Source of the DNA: Verrucomicrobiia bacterium
GTDB lineage: Bacteria; Verrucomicrobiota; Verrucomicrobiia; Limisphaerales; JADLHS01
Assembly: GCA_011525685.1 (NCBI GenBank)
Contig: WYBW01000055.1
Coordinates: 1 to 57,154 of the forward strand
DNA: 57,154 nucleotides
Reading direction: 5' to 3'
The position numbers and the translations under genes are program-made. The notes under the pieces are model-generated. The model had not been told where the DNA came from and searched no databases. It was given only the letters and a program-made list of their open reading frames with translations. Shown here one piece after another: positions 39,365-49,833 of this stretch; position 1 is the first letter of the stretch; each line of letters begins with the position of its first letter.

Positions 39365-41821
39365 ATGAAAACCAAGAACCGAAAACCTAGAACCGGAAAC
39401 CGCCACGGCTTCACGACCCAACTCCTGGCTGTCGGTCTTTCTGCGTGCTTCAGCCTGTCGGCCACCGCGCAATCGGCGGATACGGTCGTCCGATTGACGG
39501 TGGACACCGCCAACCCAACCCACAACGTCCACCCGTTTGTTTACGGTCATTTCCTCGAGCACATCTACAACTCGGTCAACGGCGGGCTTTGGGGCGAACT
39601 GGTCTGGAACCGCAGCTTCGAGTTGAGCCACGGCGGCATCGGCGATTGGGCGATTGCGAATGGCGAGGTCGTCCAGTCCTCCTTGATCACGGACGCCAAC
39701 ATCGTGTTCGGCGACGTGTCGTGGGGGGATTACGAAATCACGCTCCAAGCCCTGAAAGAGCGTGGGGCCGAGGGGTTCATGGTCCTGTTCCGCGCCCAAG
39801 ACAAGGACAACTTCTACTGGCTGAACCTCGGTGGTTGGGGCAATGCCCGCCACGCCATCGAGAAGGAAATCAATGGCCGGCGCGGCGTCATTGGAGCCGG
39901 CCGTGACGGCGGGGTCGAGACGGGGCGCTGGCACGACATTCGCGTCCGCTGCGAAGGCAATCGCATCCAATGCTGGCTCGACGGCCAGCAGATCATTGAC
40001 CTGCGGGACAATGACCGTCCGTTTCTGAAGGGGATGGTCGGACTCGGGACGTGGGGCTCGCACGCGCGCTATCGCAACCTCCAAGTCAGGAGCCTCGATG
40101 GCTCACAGGAACTCTTCTCGGGACTGCCCGAACTGCCCGCACAGAAGTTTCATGCGGATTTCTGGACGCACTTTGGTTCCGGCCAGGCCCAGCGAGTTCG
40201 CGATGCGCTCAACAACGAGTTCAGCGTCGAGTTGACGAGTGACGGCAGTCCCACCGGCATCCAACAGGCGAACTTTCGGTTCACGCGGCAACGCTACGAA
40301 GGAGCGGTGTGGCTGAAAGGGGGCAAGTCACCGCTGCCCGAGGGCGTCCGGATCGAGTTGCTGGATGGCGACAAAGTCCTCGGCACGACGGTTCTGGGCC
40401 AGCCCACAGCCGGCTGGACCGAGTTTCCGTTTCAGGTTGATTCCAGCGGCAGCACCCTGGGCGGGACGCTTCGCGTCACCGTGCTGGGCAAAGGCTCGGT
40501 GAAACTCGATCACGTGACCTTGATGGGGCAGGACGCCCTGGCGGCCGGCGGATTTCGTCCTGACCTGCTGGAAGCGGTGCGTGGCTTGCGGCCGCCGATC
40601 ATCCGCTGGCCGGGCGGCTGTTTCGCCTCGGTTTATCTTTGGCGGGACGCGGTCGGACCGCAGCACCAGCGGCGGATCTATTCCGCCTACATGTGGGACG
40701 ACCAGGATATCAATTCCTTTGGCACGGATGAGTACCTGAAGCTTTGCCGGCAAACCGGGGCGGAGCCACTGTTGGTCATCAACACCGGGCTGCTGCGAGC
40801 CGGCTGCGGTGCTCCCGGCCAGTTCCGGCTCGCGTCGGACGACGATTATCTTCCCTATGCGTTGGACTGGTTGGAGTACTGCAACGGCGACGCCTCGACC
40901 CCGATGGGCGCCCTGCGCGCCGCCAACGGCCATCCCGAACCCTACAACGTTGTTTACTGGGAAATTGACAATGAAACCTGGGGCGCGGGAGTCGAGGCTT
41001 ACATCCGGGTCGTGAAGCAGTTTGCGCCGGCCCTGCGGGCCAAGGCCGAGCAACTGGGCAGGCCCATCAAGCTCATCGCGTGCGGCGGTGGCGGCTTCGA
41101 CATGCCTTGGAATCGCGCTTTGATTGACGCCTGCGCGCCGCTGTTCGACTACATCAGCGTCCACCACTACGAGAATCCGCGAAACTTCGCCTCGGGTGTC
41201 GCTCGCTACGAGCGGTTTTTGATCGAACTCGCGGAATACATTTCCAAGTCGGCCAATCCCGCCATAGAAATCTACAACTCGGAATGGAATGCCCAATCCA
41301 CGGATTGGCGGACCGGGCTGTATGCGGGCGGACTGCTGAATGCCTACGAGCGCCAGGGGCGCAAGTTCACGCTCGGCGGGCCGGCCTTGTTCCTGCGCCA
41401 CACCTCGGCCGGCGCGTGGGACAACGCCTTCATCAACTTTAACCACACCGGCTGGTTCCCCGCGCCGAATTACGTCGTGATGAAACTTTGGTGGGACAAC
41501 TTCGCCCCGCAATTTCTGCCTGTCACAGGCGAACAACAGGGCGCGAACATCGTCGCCACTCGCAGCGAGGACGGCGGCCTGGTCGTCCTCAAGGCTGTGA
41601 ATCCCGAAAACCGCGCCCTGACGGTGGAGGTGGAACTGCAAGGCGGCTTCGCTCCGAAAACCGCGTCCATGCAGGTGGTCGCGCCCGGCTCGCTCAACGC
41701 CCGCAACACGCTGGCCGCGCCCACCGCCGTGCATCCCAAAGCCGGCGTGGTCCACCTGACGGAGAAGCACATTCGTTTCGACCTGCCCGCCCATTCCGCG
41801 GCGGTCGTCCGGGTGAACTGA
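39365..41821 (+). CDS. Exported GH51 alpha-L-arabinofuranosidase with an inserted LamG-like domain
   Basis: About 818 residues. ATG 39365 gives a signal peptide (TTQLLAVGLSACFSLSATAQ) after a basic leader; a GTG at 39302 overlapping the araA stop is possible. GH51 landmarks: [33 protein letters not shown], acid/base Glu537 in WEIDNETWG and nucleophile Glu640 in YNSEWNAQ. Between the start of the fold and the barrel, residues about 90-240 form a concanavalin-like module (FYWLNLGGWGNARHAIE, GRWHDIRVRCEGNRIQCWLD) of the DUF1080/LamG type, followed by a CBM-like sandwich. It should remove terminal alpha-L-arabinosyl groups outside the cytoplasm. Confidence 0.88.
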   Translation: MKTKNRKPRTGNRHGFTTQLLAVGLSACFSLSATAQSADTVVRLTVDTANPTHNVHPFVYGHFLEHIYNSVNGGLWGELVWNRSFELSHGGIGDWAIANGEVVQSSLITDANIVFGDVSWGDYEITLQALKERGAEGFMVLFRAQDKDNFYWLNLGGWGNARHAIEKEINGRRGVIGAGRDGGVETGRWHDIRVRCEGNRIQCWLDGQQIIDLRDNDRPFLKGMVGLGTWGSHARYRNLQVRSLDGSQELFSGLPELPAQKFHADFWTHFGSGQAQRVRDALNNEFSVELTSDGSPTGIQQANFRFTRQRYEGAVWLKGGKSPLPEGVRIELLDGDKVLGTTVLGQPTAGWTEFPFQVDSSGSTLGGTLRVTVLGKGSVKLDHVTLMGQDALAAGGFRPDLLEAVRGLRPPIIRWPGGCFASVYLWRDAVGPQHQRRIYSAYMWDDQDINSFGTDEYLKLCRQTGAEPLLVINTGLLRAGCGAPGQFRLASDDDYLPYALDWLEYCNGDASTPMGALRAANGHPEPYNVVYWEIDNETWGAGVEAYIRVVKQFAPALRAKAEQLGRPIKLIACGGGGFDMPWNRALIDACAPLFDYISVHHYENPRNFASGVARYERFLIELAEYISKSANPAIEIYNSEWNAQSTDWRTGLYAGGLLNAYERQGRKFTLGGPALFLRHTSAGAWDNAFINFNHTGWFPAPNYVVMKLWWDNFAPQFLPVTGEQQGANIVATRSEDGGLVVLKAVNPENRALTVEVELQGGFAPKTASMQVVAPGSLNARNTLAAPTAVHPKAGVVHLTEKHIRFDLPAHSAAVVRVN

Positions 41822-41839
41822 TGGTGCCGGCTTGCAACC

Positions 41840-44341
41840 ATGAAACAGACCCGGCAAAACGTGTTCAGCGTCGCGCTGATGTGTGCGTTGGCGCTTTCCA
41901 CCTCCGGGATGCTTTGGGCGGCTTCAGCCTCGCTCACGATTCACGCCGACCAGCCCGGCGCGCGAATCAACCCCGCTCTCTGGGGAGTCTTCTTCGAGGA
42001 CATCAACCTCGGGGCGGACGGCGGACTTTATGCCGAGCGCGTGAAGAACCGGTCGTTTGAATTCCCCGATCCAATGATGGGGTGGAAGGCCTCGAGCGGC
42101 CCGGCCGGCAGCGCCGAGATTCGCACCGACTCGCCCTTCAATGCCGCCAACCCGCACTACCTGCGCCTGCGTTCGGTGGGCGAACCGGCGACCGGAGTCA
42201 TCAACGAAGGCTTTCGCGGCATCGGCGTGAAGGGCGGCGAGCACCATGACTTTTCGGTGCAGGTCCGGGCCGTCACGGGTAAGCCCACACTCGCCATTCA
42301 ACTGACCGCTCCGGATGGCCGGTTGCTTGGGGCGGCGCGAGTCGGAGGATTCTCCGCAGATTGGAAGTTGCGCACGACCCGCTTGCGCGCCAACGCCACC
42401 GAGCCAAAAGCGCGCCTCGAATTGATCGTCGAAGGGGAGGGCACGCTGGACCTCGACATGGTGTCGCTGTTCCCGCGCAAGACCTGGAAGAACCGCCCGG
42501 GCGGATTGCGCGCCGACATGGTGCAGTGGCTCGCGGACCTGAAGCCCGGCTTCCTGCGGTTCCCCGGCGGTTGCATTGTCGAGGGCCACGTGCTGACCAA
42601 CCGCTACCAGTGGAAGACGACCATCGGTCCGGTCGAGGAACGCAAACTCATCGTGAACCGCTGGAATTTCGAGTTCCGCCATCGCCCCACGCCGGATTAC
42701 TATCAATCCTTCGGGTTGGGTTTCATTGAATACTTCCAGCTTGCCGAAGACCTCGGCGCGGAACCGTTGCCAATCCTGAACTGCGGCATGGCCTGTCAGT
42801 TCAATTCCGGCGAACTCGTGCCGCTGGACCAGCTAGGTCCCTACATCCAGGACGCGCTTGACTTGATTGAATTTGCCAACGGCCCCATCAGCAGTCCGTG
42901 GGGCGCCAAGCGGGCCGCGATGGGCCATCCCAAACCGTTCCATTTGAAAATGCTCGGCATCGGCAACGAGCAGTGGGGGCCGCAATACCTTGAGCGTTAC
43001 GCCATCTTCCATCGTGTGCTGAAAGAGAAGCACCCCGAAATCATGCTGGTTTCCGGCTCCGGCCCGTCACCCGCGGATGAGCGATTCGATTTCCTGTGGC
43101 TCAAGTTGCGCGAACTGCAGGCGGACATCGTGGACGAGCATTGTTACGCGAATCCGATCTGGTTTCTCAGCAATGCCGACCGTTATGACCGTTATGATCG
43201 TCGCGGGCCAAAGGTCTTCTTCGGAGAATACGCCGCGCAGAGCGACCGCATCGTGAGCGTGAACAACGAAAACAATCTGGAGTGTGCGCTCGCCGAGGCG
43301 GCCTTCATGACCGGCATGGAACGCAACGCCGACATCGTGCGCCTCGCCAGTTACGCGCCGCTCTTTGGCCACGTGGACGGCTGGCAATGGCGGCCGAATC
43401 TGATCTGGGTGGACAACCTCCGCGCGCACGCCACGCCGAACTATCACGTGCAGGCGCTGTTTGCCCGGAATCGCGGCGACGCCGTGCTGCCGGTTCAGCT
43501 TTCGGTGCCGGATGACGTCCGACCTGCTCCCACCGGCGGACTCGGCCTCGGCACCTATCGCACAGCCGTCGAGTTCAAGGACGTCCGGGTGACGCGCGGC
43601 GGCGAAACGCTTTTTGCCGCCGACTTTGTGACGGAGGCGAAGGGCTGGCAGCTTCCGGGCGACGGTAAATGGGGAATGGCGAATGGCGCGCTTGCGCAGT
43701 CTGATCCGCGCGCCGTCAGCACAGCGTGGACTGAGGACGTTTCTTGGACCGACTACACGGTTTCGCTCAAAGCCCGAAAAGTCGGCGGGTCAGAGGGGTT
43801 CATCATCGTTGTGCGCAATGGCCACCAGAACACCCGCGTGCAATGGAACGTGGGCGGTTGGGGCAACACGCGGCACGGCATCCAGTCCATGCTCGGCGTC
43901 CAGGATCAACTCGTGGCCCAAGTACCCGGCAGCATCGAGTCGGGCCGTTGGTATGACGTCCGCATCGCGCTCAAAGGCCCGCGCATGGACTGTTACCTTG
44001 ACGATCAACTGGTTCAATCGGCGGAGATTCCCCTGCCGAGGCGCGAAGGGCTTTTCGCCAGCGCCGTTCACGACGACACAGCGCGCGAGGTGATCCTCAA
44101 AGTGGTCAACGCTGCCTCGCATCCACGTGCTTTGGACATTCGACTTGAAGGTGTGAAACGCATCAGGTCCGGCGCCAAGACCTTTCTCCTGACGAGTGAA
44201 AAACTTTCGGATGTGAACACTCTGGACGAGCCGGACAAGGTGTCACCGCGCCAGTTTGCCCCTGGCATCAAGACACCCGCGTTCCGACAACTCGTTCCCG
44301 CGCACGCCCTGATGGTGTTGCGGATTCCGGTGGTGAAATGA
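41840..44341 (+). CDS. Exported GH51 alpha-L-arabinofuranosidase with a C-terminal LamG-like domain
   Basis: 833 residues, signal peptide VALMCALALSTSGMLWAAS. GH51 landmarks: GVFFEDINLGADGGLYAERV, FLRFPGGCIVEG, acid/base Glu377 in GNEQWG and nucleophile Glu463 in FFGEYAAQ. A concanavalin-like module lies at about 575-735 (FIIVVRNGHQNTRVQWNVGG, GRWYDVRIALKGPRMDCYLD), clearly related to the one inserted near the N-terminus of the preceding enzyme. The usual C-terminal beta domain surrounds it. Starts 18 bp after the previous stop. Probably acts on a different linkage or chain length than its neighbours. Confidence 0.9.
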   Translation: MKQTRQNVFSVALMCALALSTSGMLWAASASLTIHADQPGARINPALWGVFFEDINLGADGGLYAERVKNRSFEFPDPMMGWKASSGPAGSAEIRTDSPFNAANPHYLRLRSVGEPATGVINEGFRGIGVKGGEHHDFSVQVRAVTGKPTLAIQLTAPDGRLLGAARVGGFSADWKLRTTRLRANATEPKARLELIVEGEGTLDLDMVSLFPRKTWKNRPGGLRADMVQWLADLKPGFLRFPGGCIVEGHVLTNRYQWKTTIGPVEERKLIVNRWNFEFRHRPTPDYYQSFGLGFIEYFQLAEDLGAEPLPILNCGMACQFNSGELVPLDQLGPYIQDALDLIEFANGPISSPWGAKRAAMGHPKPFHLKMLGIGNEQWGPQYLERYAIFHRVLKEKHPEIMLVSGSGPSPADERFDFLWLKLRELQADIVDEHCYANPIWFLSNADRYDRYDRRGPKVFFGEYAAQSDRIVSVNNENNLECALAEAAFMTGMERNADIVRLASYAPLFGHVDGWQWRPNLIWVDNLRAHATPNYHVQALFARNRGDAVLPVQLSVPDDVRPAPTGGLGLGTYRTAVEFKDVRVTRGGETLFAADFVTEAKGWQLPGDGKWGMANGALAQSDPRAVSTAWTEDVSWTDYTVSLKARKVGGSEGFIIVVRNGHQNTRVQWNVGGWGNTRHGIQSMLGVQDQLVAQVPGSIESGRWYDVRIALKGPRMDCYLDDQLVQSAEIPLPRREGLFASAVHDDTAREVILKVVNAASHPRALDIRLEGVKRIRSGAKTFLLTSEKLSDVNTLDEPDKVSPRQFAPGIKTPAFRQLVPAHALMVLRIPVVK

Positions 44342-44468
44342 ACCCGACAGGAAGAATAACTACGCCCGATACGGCGAATCAACTTTCGCTCCCTGCCCAT
44401 GCCGGCAGTCGCTTCCACACGGTATCGCTTGCGAATCCAGGGCGTTTTGATTCACTCCCCGTCAACGA

Positions 44469-46211
44469 ATGAGCGCCACCTTTTCCATCGGATTGGACTA
44501 CGGCACGAACTCCGTTCGCGCCCTGATCGTCAACACCGCCAACGGCCGGGAAGTCGGCACCGCAGTCTGGAATTACGAACACGGCACGGCGGGTGTCATC
44601 CTGTCGCGCGATCCGAATCTCGCCCGGCAGCATCCCGCCGATTACGTCAAAGGCGCTGAGGTCACCATCCGGAAGGCACTCGCGGACGCGAAGAGGAACG
44701 TGCGCGGGTTCAAGCCCCATCAGATTGTTGGCATCGGCGTGGACACGACGGGCAGCACACCGTTGCCGGTGGATGCAAATGGTCAGCCGCTCGCGTTCCT
44801 GAGGAAGTTCGCCAGGAACCCGGCGGCGATGGCGTGGCTGTGGAAGGATCACACCGGCGTGGCCGAAGCGGCCGAGATTACCGGGTTGGCGAAACAAATT
44901 CGGCCCAAGTATCTGGCCAAGTGCGGCGGCACCTATTCGAGCGAATGGTTCTTCAGCAAAATTCTTCATTGCCTCCGCACGGCGCCGGAAGTCTTCGCTG
45001 CCGCGCACACGTGGGTGGAGTGCGCCGACTGGATTCCGGCCATGCTCACGGGTACGGAACACCCGGACAAGTTGGTGGTCGGGGTGTGCGCCGCCGGCCA
45101 CAAGGCGATGTACAACGATGACTGGGGCGGTTATCCGGACAAGGAGTTTCTTGGCCAGCTCGATCCCAAACTCGGGGAACTGCGCGATCGGCTGCGGCCC
45201 AAGGCCCACACGATTGACCGCGCCGTGGGTGGCCTGACCGCCGCGTGGGCCAAGCGCACGGGTTTGCCGGAAGGAATTCCCGTCGCCGTCGGAGCATTCG
45301 ATGCGCATCTCGGTGGAGTTGGCTGCGGCATCAGACCGGGCGCACTGGTGAAGATCATCGGCACGAGCACGTGCGACATGATGGTGGTGCCGCTGGATAG
45401 TGGCACAGGCGTCTCGCCTGTCTTGGGTGGAGGGGCGGACAGGCGGGACGCCTGTCCCACTAATACAACGCTCGCAGACATTCCCGGGCTGTGCGGCATC
45501 GTCAACGGCAGCATCCTGCCGGGCTATTACGGACTCGAAGCCGGCCAGTCGGCGGTGGGGGACATCTTCAACTGGTTCGTGAATTACATCCAACCCGGCG
45601 GCAAAGCCGGCACGCACGAGGCGCTCACGAAAGCCGCGGCAAAGCTTCTCCCCGGCGAGTCCGGCCTGCTGGCGCTCGATTGGAACAACGGCAATCGCAC
45701 GATTCTGGTGGACCAACGGCTCACGGGGTTGTTGCTTGGCCAGACGCTTTACACGACGCCGGCGGAAATCTATCGCGCGCTCATCGAGGCCACGGCGTTT
45801 GGCGCGCTGACGATCATCAACCGCTTCGAGGAATACGGCGTGAAGGTGGAGGAAATCATCAACTGCGGCGGCATTGCGGAGAAGAATCCGGTGGTGATGC
45901 AAATTTACGCCGATGTGACGGGCCGCCCGATGAAAGTTTCGCGCTCGGCGCAGACCTGCGCCCTGGGTGCGGCCATTGCGGGCGCGGTCGTGGGCGGCGC
46001 GCATCGGGATTATGCCTCGGCGCAGAAGGCGATGACCGGGTTGAAGCCGCGCGTTTTCAAACCGAGTCCCAAGGCGCATGAAGTTTACCGCCGGCTCTAT
46101 CCGCTTTACCGTCAGTTGCATGACGCTTTCGGCATCAAGGAATGGAGCGGAAACCTCTTTGCCGTGATGAAAGAGTTGATTCAAATCCGCAACACCGTGA
46201 GAAAAACATGA
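44469..46211 (+). CDS. araB: L-ribulokinase
   Basis: 580 residues, FGGY kinase that phosphorylates L-ribulose. N-terminal ATP/sugar motif [14 protein letters not shown], ribulokinase-type [56 protein letters not shown] and [20 protein letters not shown]. Between [12 protein letters not shown] and [14 protein letters not shown] lies an extra stretch ([20 protein letters not shown]) encoded by two palindromes of repeat family 2; E. coli AraB has a short loop there. All catalytic blocks are intact, so activity is expected. The stop overlaps the next start (ATGA). Confidence 0.95.
   Translation: MSATFSIGLDYGTNSVRALIVNTANGREVGTAVWNYEHGTAGVILSRDPNLARQHPADYVKGAEVTIRKALADAKRNVRGFKPHQIVGIGVDTTGSTPLPVDANGQPLAFLRKFARNPAAMAWLWKDHTGVAEAAEITGLAKQIRPKYLAKCGGTYSSEWFFSKILHCLRTAPEVFAAAHTWVECADWIPAMLTGTEHPDKLVVGVCAAGHKAMYNDDWGGYPDKEFLGQLDPKLGELRDRLRPKAHTIDRAVGGLTAAWAKRTGLPEGIPVAVGAFDAHLGGVGCGIRPGALVKIIGTSTCDMMVVPLDSGTGVSPVLGGGADRRDACPTNTTLADIPGLCGIVNGSILPGYYGLEAGQSAVGDIFNWFVNYIQPGGKAGTHEALTKAAAKLLPGESGLLALDWNNGNRTILVDQRLTGLLLGQTLYTTPAEIYRALIEATAFGALTIINRFEEYGVKVEEIINCGGIAEKNPVVMQIYADVTGRPMKVSRSAQTCALGAAIAGAVVGGAHRDYASAQKAMTGLKPRVFKPSPKAHEVYRRLYPLYRQLHDAFGIKEWSGNLFAVMKELIQIRNTVRKT
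45405..45461 (+). repeat. Two palindromes (family 2) inside araB
   Basis: ACAGGCG-TCT-CGCCTGT at 45405-45421 and GACAGGCG-GGA-CGCCTGTC at 45438-45456 (followed by CCAC). The latter matches the copies at 154-172 and 24732-24821. The insertion keeps the araB frame open and adds about 20-24 residues in a surface loop. Confidence 0.8.
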
Positions 46212-47770
46212 AAACCAGAATCCTGTCACTCGCCGCCTCGGCCGCCCTCGCGCTGGGTTCCCACTGCACGCTCGCGCAAGCGGCCGGCGTCAACCGCCTG
46301 GTCATTCGCGCCGATCAACCCGGTGCGACCATCAGCAAACACATCTACGGCCATTTCTCCGAACATCTGGGGCGTTGCATTTACGAGGGCATCTGGGTGG
46401 GCGAGGACAGCCCCATTCCCAACACGCGCGGCATTCGCAACGACGTCGTGGCCGCGCTCAAGCGCATCAAGGTGCCGAACCTGCGCTGGCCGGGCGGGTG
46501 TTTCGCCGACGAGTATCATTGGAAGGACGGCATCGGCCCGCGCGAGAAGCGGCCCAAGATCATCAACACGCACTGGGGCGGTGTCGTCGAGAACAACCAT
46601 TTCGGCACGCACGAGTTCATGGATTTTTGCGAAATGATCGGCGCCGAGCCGGTCGTGTGTGGCAACGTCGGCAGCGGCACGGTGCAGGAGATGATGGAAT
46701 GGGTGGAATACATGACGAGCGACGCCGATTCGCCCATGGCCAATCTCCGCCGCCAGAACGGCCGCGAAGCGCCGTGGAAGCTTCGCTACTTTGCGGTCGG
46801 CAACGAGAACTGGGGTTGCGGCGGCAACATGCGCCCCGAGTATTACGCCGACGTTTACCGGCGTTACAACACGTTCATCAAGAATTACTCCGGCAACCGC
46901 GTCTATCGCATCGCGTGCGGGGCCAGTGACAGCGATTATCGCTGGACCGAAGTTTTGATGTCGCAGGCGGCGCGGCACATGAACGGCCTTTCCCTGCACT
47001 ATTACACGCTGCCCACCGGAAGCTGGAGCGGGAGCAAAGGCTCGGCGACCTTGTTTGACGAGGCGCAATGGTTCGCCACGCTGCGCCGCACCCTGCGCAT
47101 GCAGGAATTCGTGGTGAAACATTCCGAGATCATGGACAAACACGATCCGCAAAAGCGGGTCGGCCTGATCGTGGACGAATGGGGCACTTGGTACGACGTC
47201 GAGCCGGGCACGAATCCGGGCTTTCTTTATCAGCAGAACACGCTGCGCGACGCGCTGGTGGCGGGCATCAACCTGAACATTTTCAACAACCACGCCGACC
47301 GGGTGAAGATGGCGAACATCGCCCAGATGATCAACGTGCTCCAGGCCGTGATTCTCACCGACAAGGAGAAGATGCTGCTCACTCCCACGTTCCACGTCTT
47401 CGAGATGTACACCGTGCATCACGACGCGAAGTTGTTGCCAACGGAACTGACATCCGCGGACTACGAACAAGGAGATGCCAAAATCCCCGGGCTTAGTGTG
47501 TCGGCGTCGCGCGACGGTGCCGGCGTCCTTCACGTCACGGTTTGCAACCTGAACCCGAACCAACCGGCCGAACTGACGTGCGAGTTGCGCGGAGCCAAGC
47601 CGCAAAACATTGCCGGTCGAATCCTGACGGCGGAGACGATGCAGGCGCACAACACATTCGATGTTCAGGAGAAGGTAAAACCGGCGACCTTCAGTGACTG
47701 CAAACTGACCGATGGGGGCTTCTCCGCCACACTGCCCGCGAAGTCGGTAGTCGTCCTGGAGTTGAGATGA
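46208..47770 (+). CDS. Exported GH51 alpha-L-arabinofuranosidase, compact form
   Basis: 520 residues from the ATG at 46208, which overlaps the araB stop as ATGA. Signal peptide [20 protein letters not shown]. Classical GH51 layout without extra modules: [34 protein letters not shown], acid/base Glu200 in VGNENWGCG, nucleophile Glu324 in IVDEWGTWY, then the C-terminal beta domain ([10 protein letters not shown]). This form resembles well-studied bacterial AbfA enzymes, most of which are cytoplasmic; here the signal peptide indicates export. Confidence 0.93.
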   Translation: MKTRILSLAASAALALGSHCTLAQAAGVNRLVIRADQPGATISKHIYGHFSEHLGRCIYEGIWVGEDSPIPNTRGIRNDVVAALKRIKVPNLRWPGGCFADEYHWKDGIGPREKRPKIINTHWGGVVENNHFGTHEFMDFCEMIGAEPVVCGNVGSGTVQEMMEWVEYMTSDADSPMANLRRQNGREAPWKLRYFAVGNENWGCGGNMRPEYYADVYRRYNTFIKNYSGNRVYRIACGASDSDYRWTEVLMSQAARHMNGLSLHYYTLPTGSWSGSKGSATLFDEAQWFATLRRTLRMQEFVVKHSEIMDKHDPQKRVGLIVDEWGTWYDVEPGTNPGFLYQQNTLRDALVAGINLNIFNNHADRVKMANIAQMINVLQAVILTDKEKMLLTPTFHVFEMYTVHHDAKLLPTELTSADYEQGDAKIPGLSVSASRDGAGVLHVTVCNLNPNQPAELTCELRGAKPQNIAGRILTAETMQAHNTFDVQEKVKPATFSDCKLTDGGFSATLPAKSVVVLELR

Positions 47771-47846
47771 GGAGACTGCTGAATCAATCGCCTGCCCGCG
47801 AACAGTTGGTTCGGTGAGGTGATGGAGAGGTCTGCTCACACATTCC

Positions 47847-48539
47847 ATGTTGGAAAAACTCAAAACCGAAGTCTGCCGGGCGAACCTTGAGCTTGTCGCC
47901 GAGGGATTGGTCATTCAAACCTGGGGCAACGTCAGTGGCATTGACCGCGAGCGCGGCCTGGTCGTCATTAAACCCAGCGGCTTGCCCTACGCGGGCATGA
48001 AGCCCAAGCACATGGTCGTGGTCTCGCTGGCGACCGGCAAAGTCGTCGAAGGACAGCTCAAACCCAGCTCCGACACGGACACGCACCTGATTCTGTATCG
48101 CGCCTTCAATGGCATTGGCGGTATCGTTCACACGCACAGCCTATACGCGACGGCTTGGGCGCAGGCTTGCAGACCGCTGCCCGCTTACGGCACAACGCAG
48201 GCCGACTATTGGTTTGGAGACGTGCCTTGCACGCGGAAGTTGAAGCCCGCTGAAATCAAGAAGGATTACGAAGCCAACACCGGCCACGTCATCGTGGAAA
48301 CGTTCCGCGGGCTTGATCCAATGCAGCACCCGGCGGTGCTGGTGGCCAGCCACGGACCGTTCGCGTGGGGCAAAAGCGTGGCGGAAGCGGTTCACAACGC
48401 CTTGGTGCTGGAATTCGTCGCGCGGCTCGCCGGCGAAACGCTTCGCATCAATCCCAAGGTCAAACCCATGCAATCCGCCTTGCTCGGGAAGCATTTTCTA
48501 CGCAAACATGGGCCGGGCGCCACTTACGGGCAGAAGTGA
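47847..48539 (+). CDS. araD: L-ribulose-5-phosphate 4-epimerase
   Basis: 230 residues, normal length. Class II aldolase fold. The zinc ligands His95 and His97 (VHTHSLYAT), His169 (ASHGPFAWG), and Asp76 (KPSSDTDTH) match the E. coli enzyme in position and context; IKPSGLPY and GNVSGID form the phosphate site. It produces D-xylulose 5-phosphate for the pentose phosphate pathway. Located 76 bp after the third GH51 gene and 27 bp before the mutarotase gene. Confidence 0.97.
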   Translation: MLEKLKTEVCRANLELVAEGLVIQTWGNVSGIDRERGLVVIKPSGLPYAGMKPKHMVVVSLATGKVVEGQLKPSSDTDTHLILYRAFNGIGGIVHTHSLYATAWAQACRPLPAYGTTQADYWFGDVPCTRKLKPAEIKKDYEANTGHVIVETFRGLDPMQHPAVLVASHGPFAWGKSVAEAVHNALVLEFVARLAGETLRINPKVKPMQSALLGKHFLRKHGPGATYGQK

Positions 48540-48566
48540 AGCAATCGTTCAACCATTAACTCTCAA

Positions 48567-49709
48567 ATGCAAACGATCAAATCGTGGTTCGTCGTCGCGG
48601 GGGCTGGACTGGGTGCGGCGTTCTTGCTAGGCTGCGCGGGCATGTCGGGCACGTCTGCTTCCATCACCAAGTCGCCCTTCGGCAAGACGCCGGACGGCAC
48701 TCCCGTGGACCTCTATACCTTGCGCAATGCGAACGGGGTGGAGGCTCGCATTTGCACCTACGGCGGCATTGTTGTCTCGCTTAAGACACCGGATCGCAAC
48801 GGCAAGTCAGGCGACATTGTGCTCGGTTATGACGAACTGGACAGCTATGTGAGGAACAATCCTTTCTTCGGCTGTTTTGTGGGCCGTTACGGCAACCGCA
48901 TTGCGGGCGGCCAGTTCACCCTGGATAGCAGGACCTACACGCTCGCGAAGAACAACGGCCCGAACCATCTGCACGGCGGCCTCAAGGGATTCGACAAGGC
49001 CGTTTGGTCCGCGCGGACCATTTCCACGCCGCAAGGTCCGGCGTTGGAGATGCGTTACCTCAGCAAGGACGGCGAGGAGGGTTATCCGGGCAACTTGAAC
49101 GTGGTCGCGGTTTACACGCTCACCGAAGACAACGGCCTGCGCCTGGACTACGCCGCCACGACCGACAAACCCACCGTGGTGAATCTGACGCAGCACTCCT
49201 ACTACAACCTCGCGGGCAAGGGGGACGTTCTGGACCACGAGGTCATGATCGCGGCGGATCGCTTCACGGCGGTGGACGCCACCCTGATCCCCACCGGTGA
49301 ACTGCGCCCCGTGAAGGGCACGCCGCTCGATTTCACGACCCCGACCAGGATCGGCCTTCGGATCAACGCCGACGATGAGCAAATCAGACTCGGCAACGGC
49401 TACGACCACAACTTCGTGCTCAACAAGCCGGCCGGACAACTTGGACTGGCAGCGCGGGTGTATGAACCGACCAGCGGGCGCGTGATGGAAGTCCTCACCA
49501 CCGCGCCGGGCATGCAACTCTACACGGGCAACTTTCTGGATGGCACGATCACGGGCAAGGGCGGCTGGGTGTACCAGCAGCGCCACGGCTTTTGCATGGA
49601 GGCCCAGCATTTCCCCGATTCGCCGAACCAGCCGGCCTTTCCCTCGACCGTTCTGCGTCCGGGACAGACTTACCAGAACACCATCATCTACCGGTTCTCG
49701 GCCCGTTGA
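48567..49709 (+). CDS. galM: Aldose 1-epimerase (mutarotase), lipoprotein
   Basis: 380 residues. The N-terminus ends in FLLGC, a lipobox, so the protein is probably anchored outside the inner membrane. Catalytic residues of the family are visible: His in NNGPNHLHGG, His in LTQHSYYNLAG and the base Glu in FCMEAQHFPD. It interconverts anomers of aldoses such as L-arabinose released by the exported glycosidases, so that the transporter or AraA receives the right form. Confidence 0.93.
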   Translation: MQTIKSWFVVAGAGLGAAFLLGCAGMSGTSASITKSPFGKTPDGTPVDLYTLRNANGVEARICTYGGIVVSLKTPDRNGKSGDIVLGYDELDSYVRNNPFFGCFVGRYGNRIAGGQFTLDSRTYTLAKNNGPNHLHGGLKGFDKAVWSARTISTPQGPALEMRYLSKDGEEGYPGNLNVVAVYTLTEDNGLRLDYAATTDKPTVVNLTQHSYYNLAGKGDVLDHEVMIAADRFTAVDATLIPTGELRPVKGTPLDFTTPTRIGLRINADDEQIRLGNGYDHNFVLNKPAGQLGLAARVYEPTSGRVMEVLTTAPGMQLYTGNFLDGTITGKGGWVYQQRHGFCMEAQHFPDSPNQPAFPSTVLRPGQTYQNTIIYRFSAR

Positions 49710-49833
49710 ACAAAACCTGAATGAGGATTGCGATGAACATCAGGGACCAGATCGGCAGGCCGTTGCTTGCCGGATGAATTCCTGATCTTGACCTTGATCG
49801 CGATCCGAAACTCCACGCAGACACACAATCACT

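Noticed and set aside
44379..46229. 616-codon minus-strand frame opposite araB
   Set aside because: AraB is conserved end to end on the plus strand; the antisense product has no recognisable domain.
46226..47914. 562-codon minus-strand open frame opposite the third GH51 gene
   Set aside because: The plus strand encodes a complete GH51 enzyme with both catalytic Glu. The antisense frame is a codon-bias artefact.
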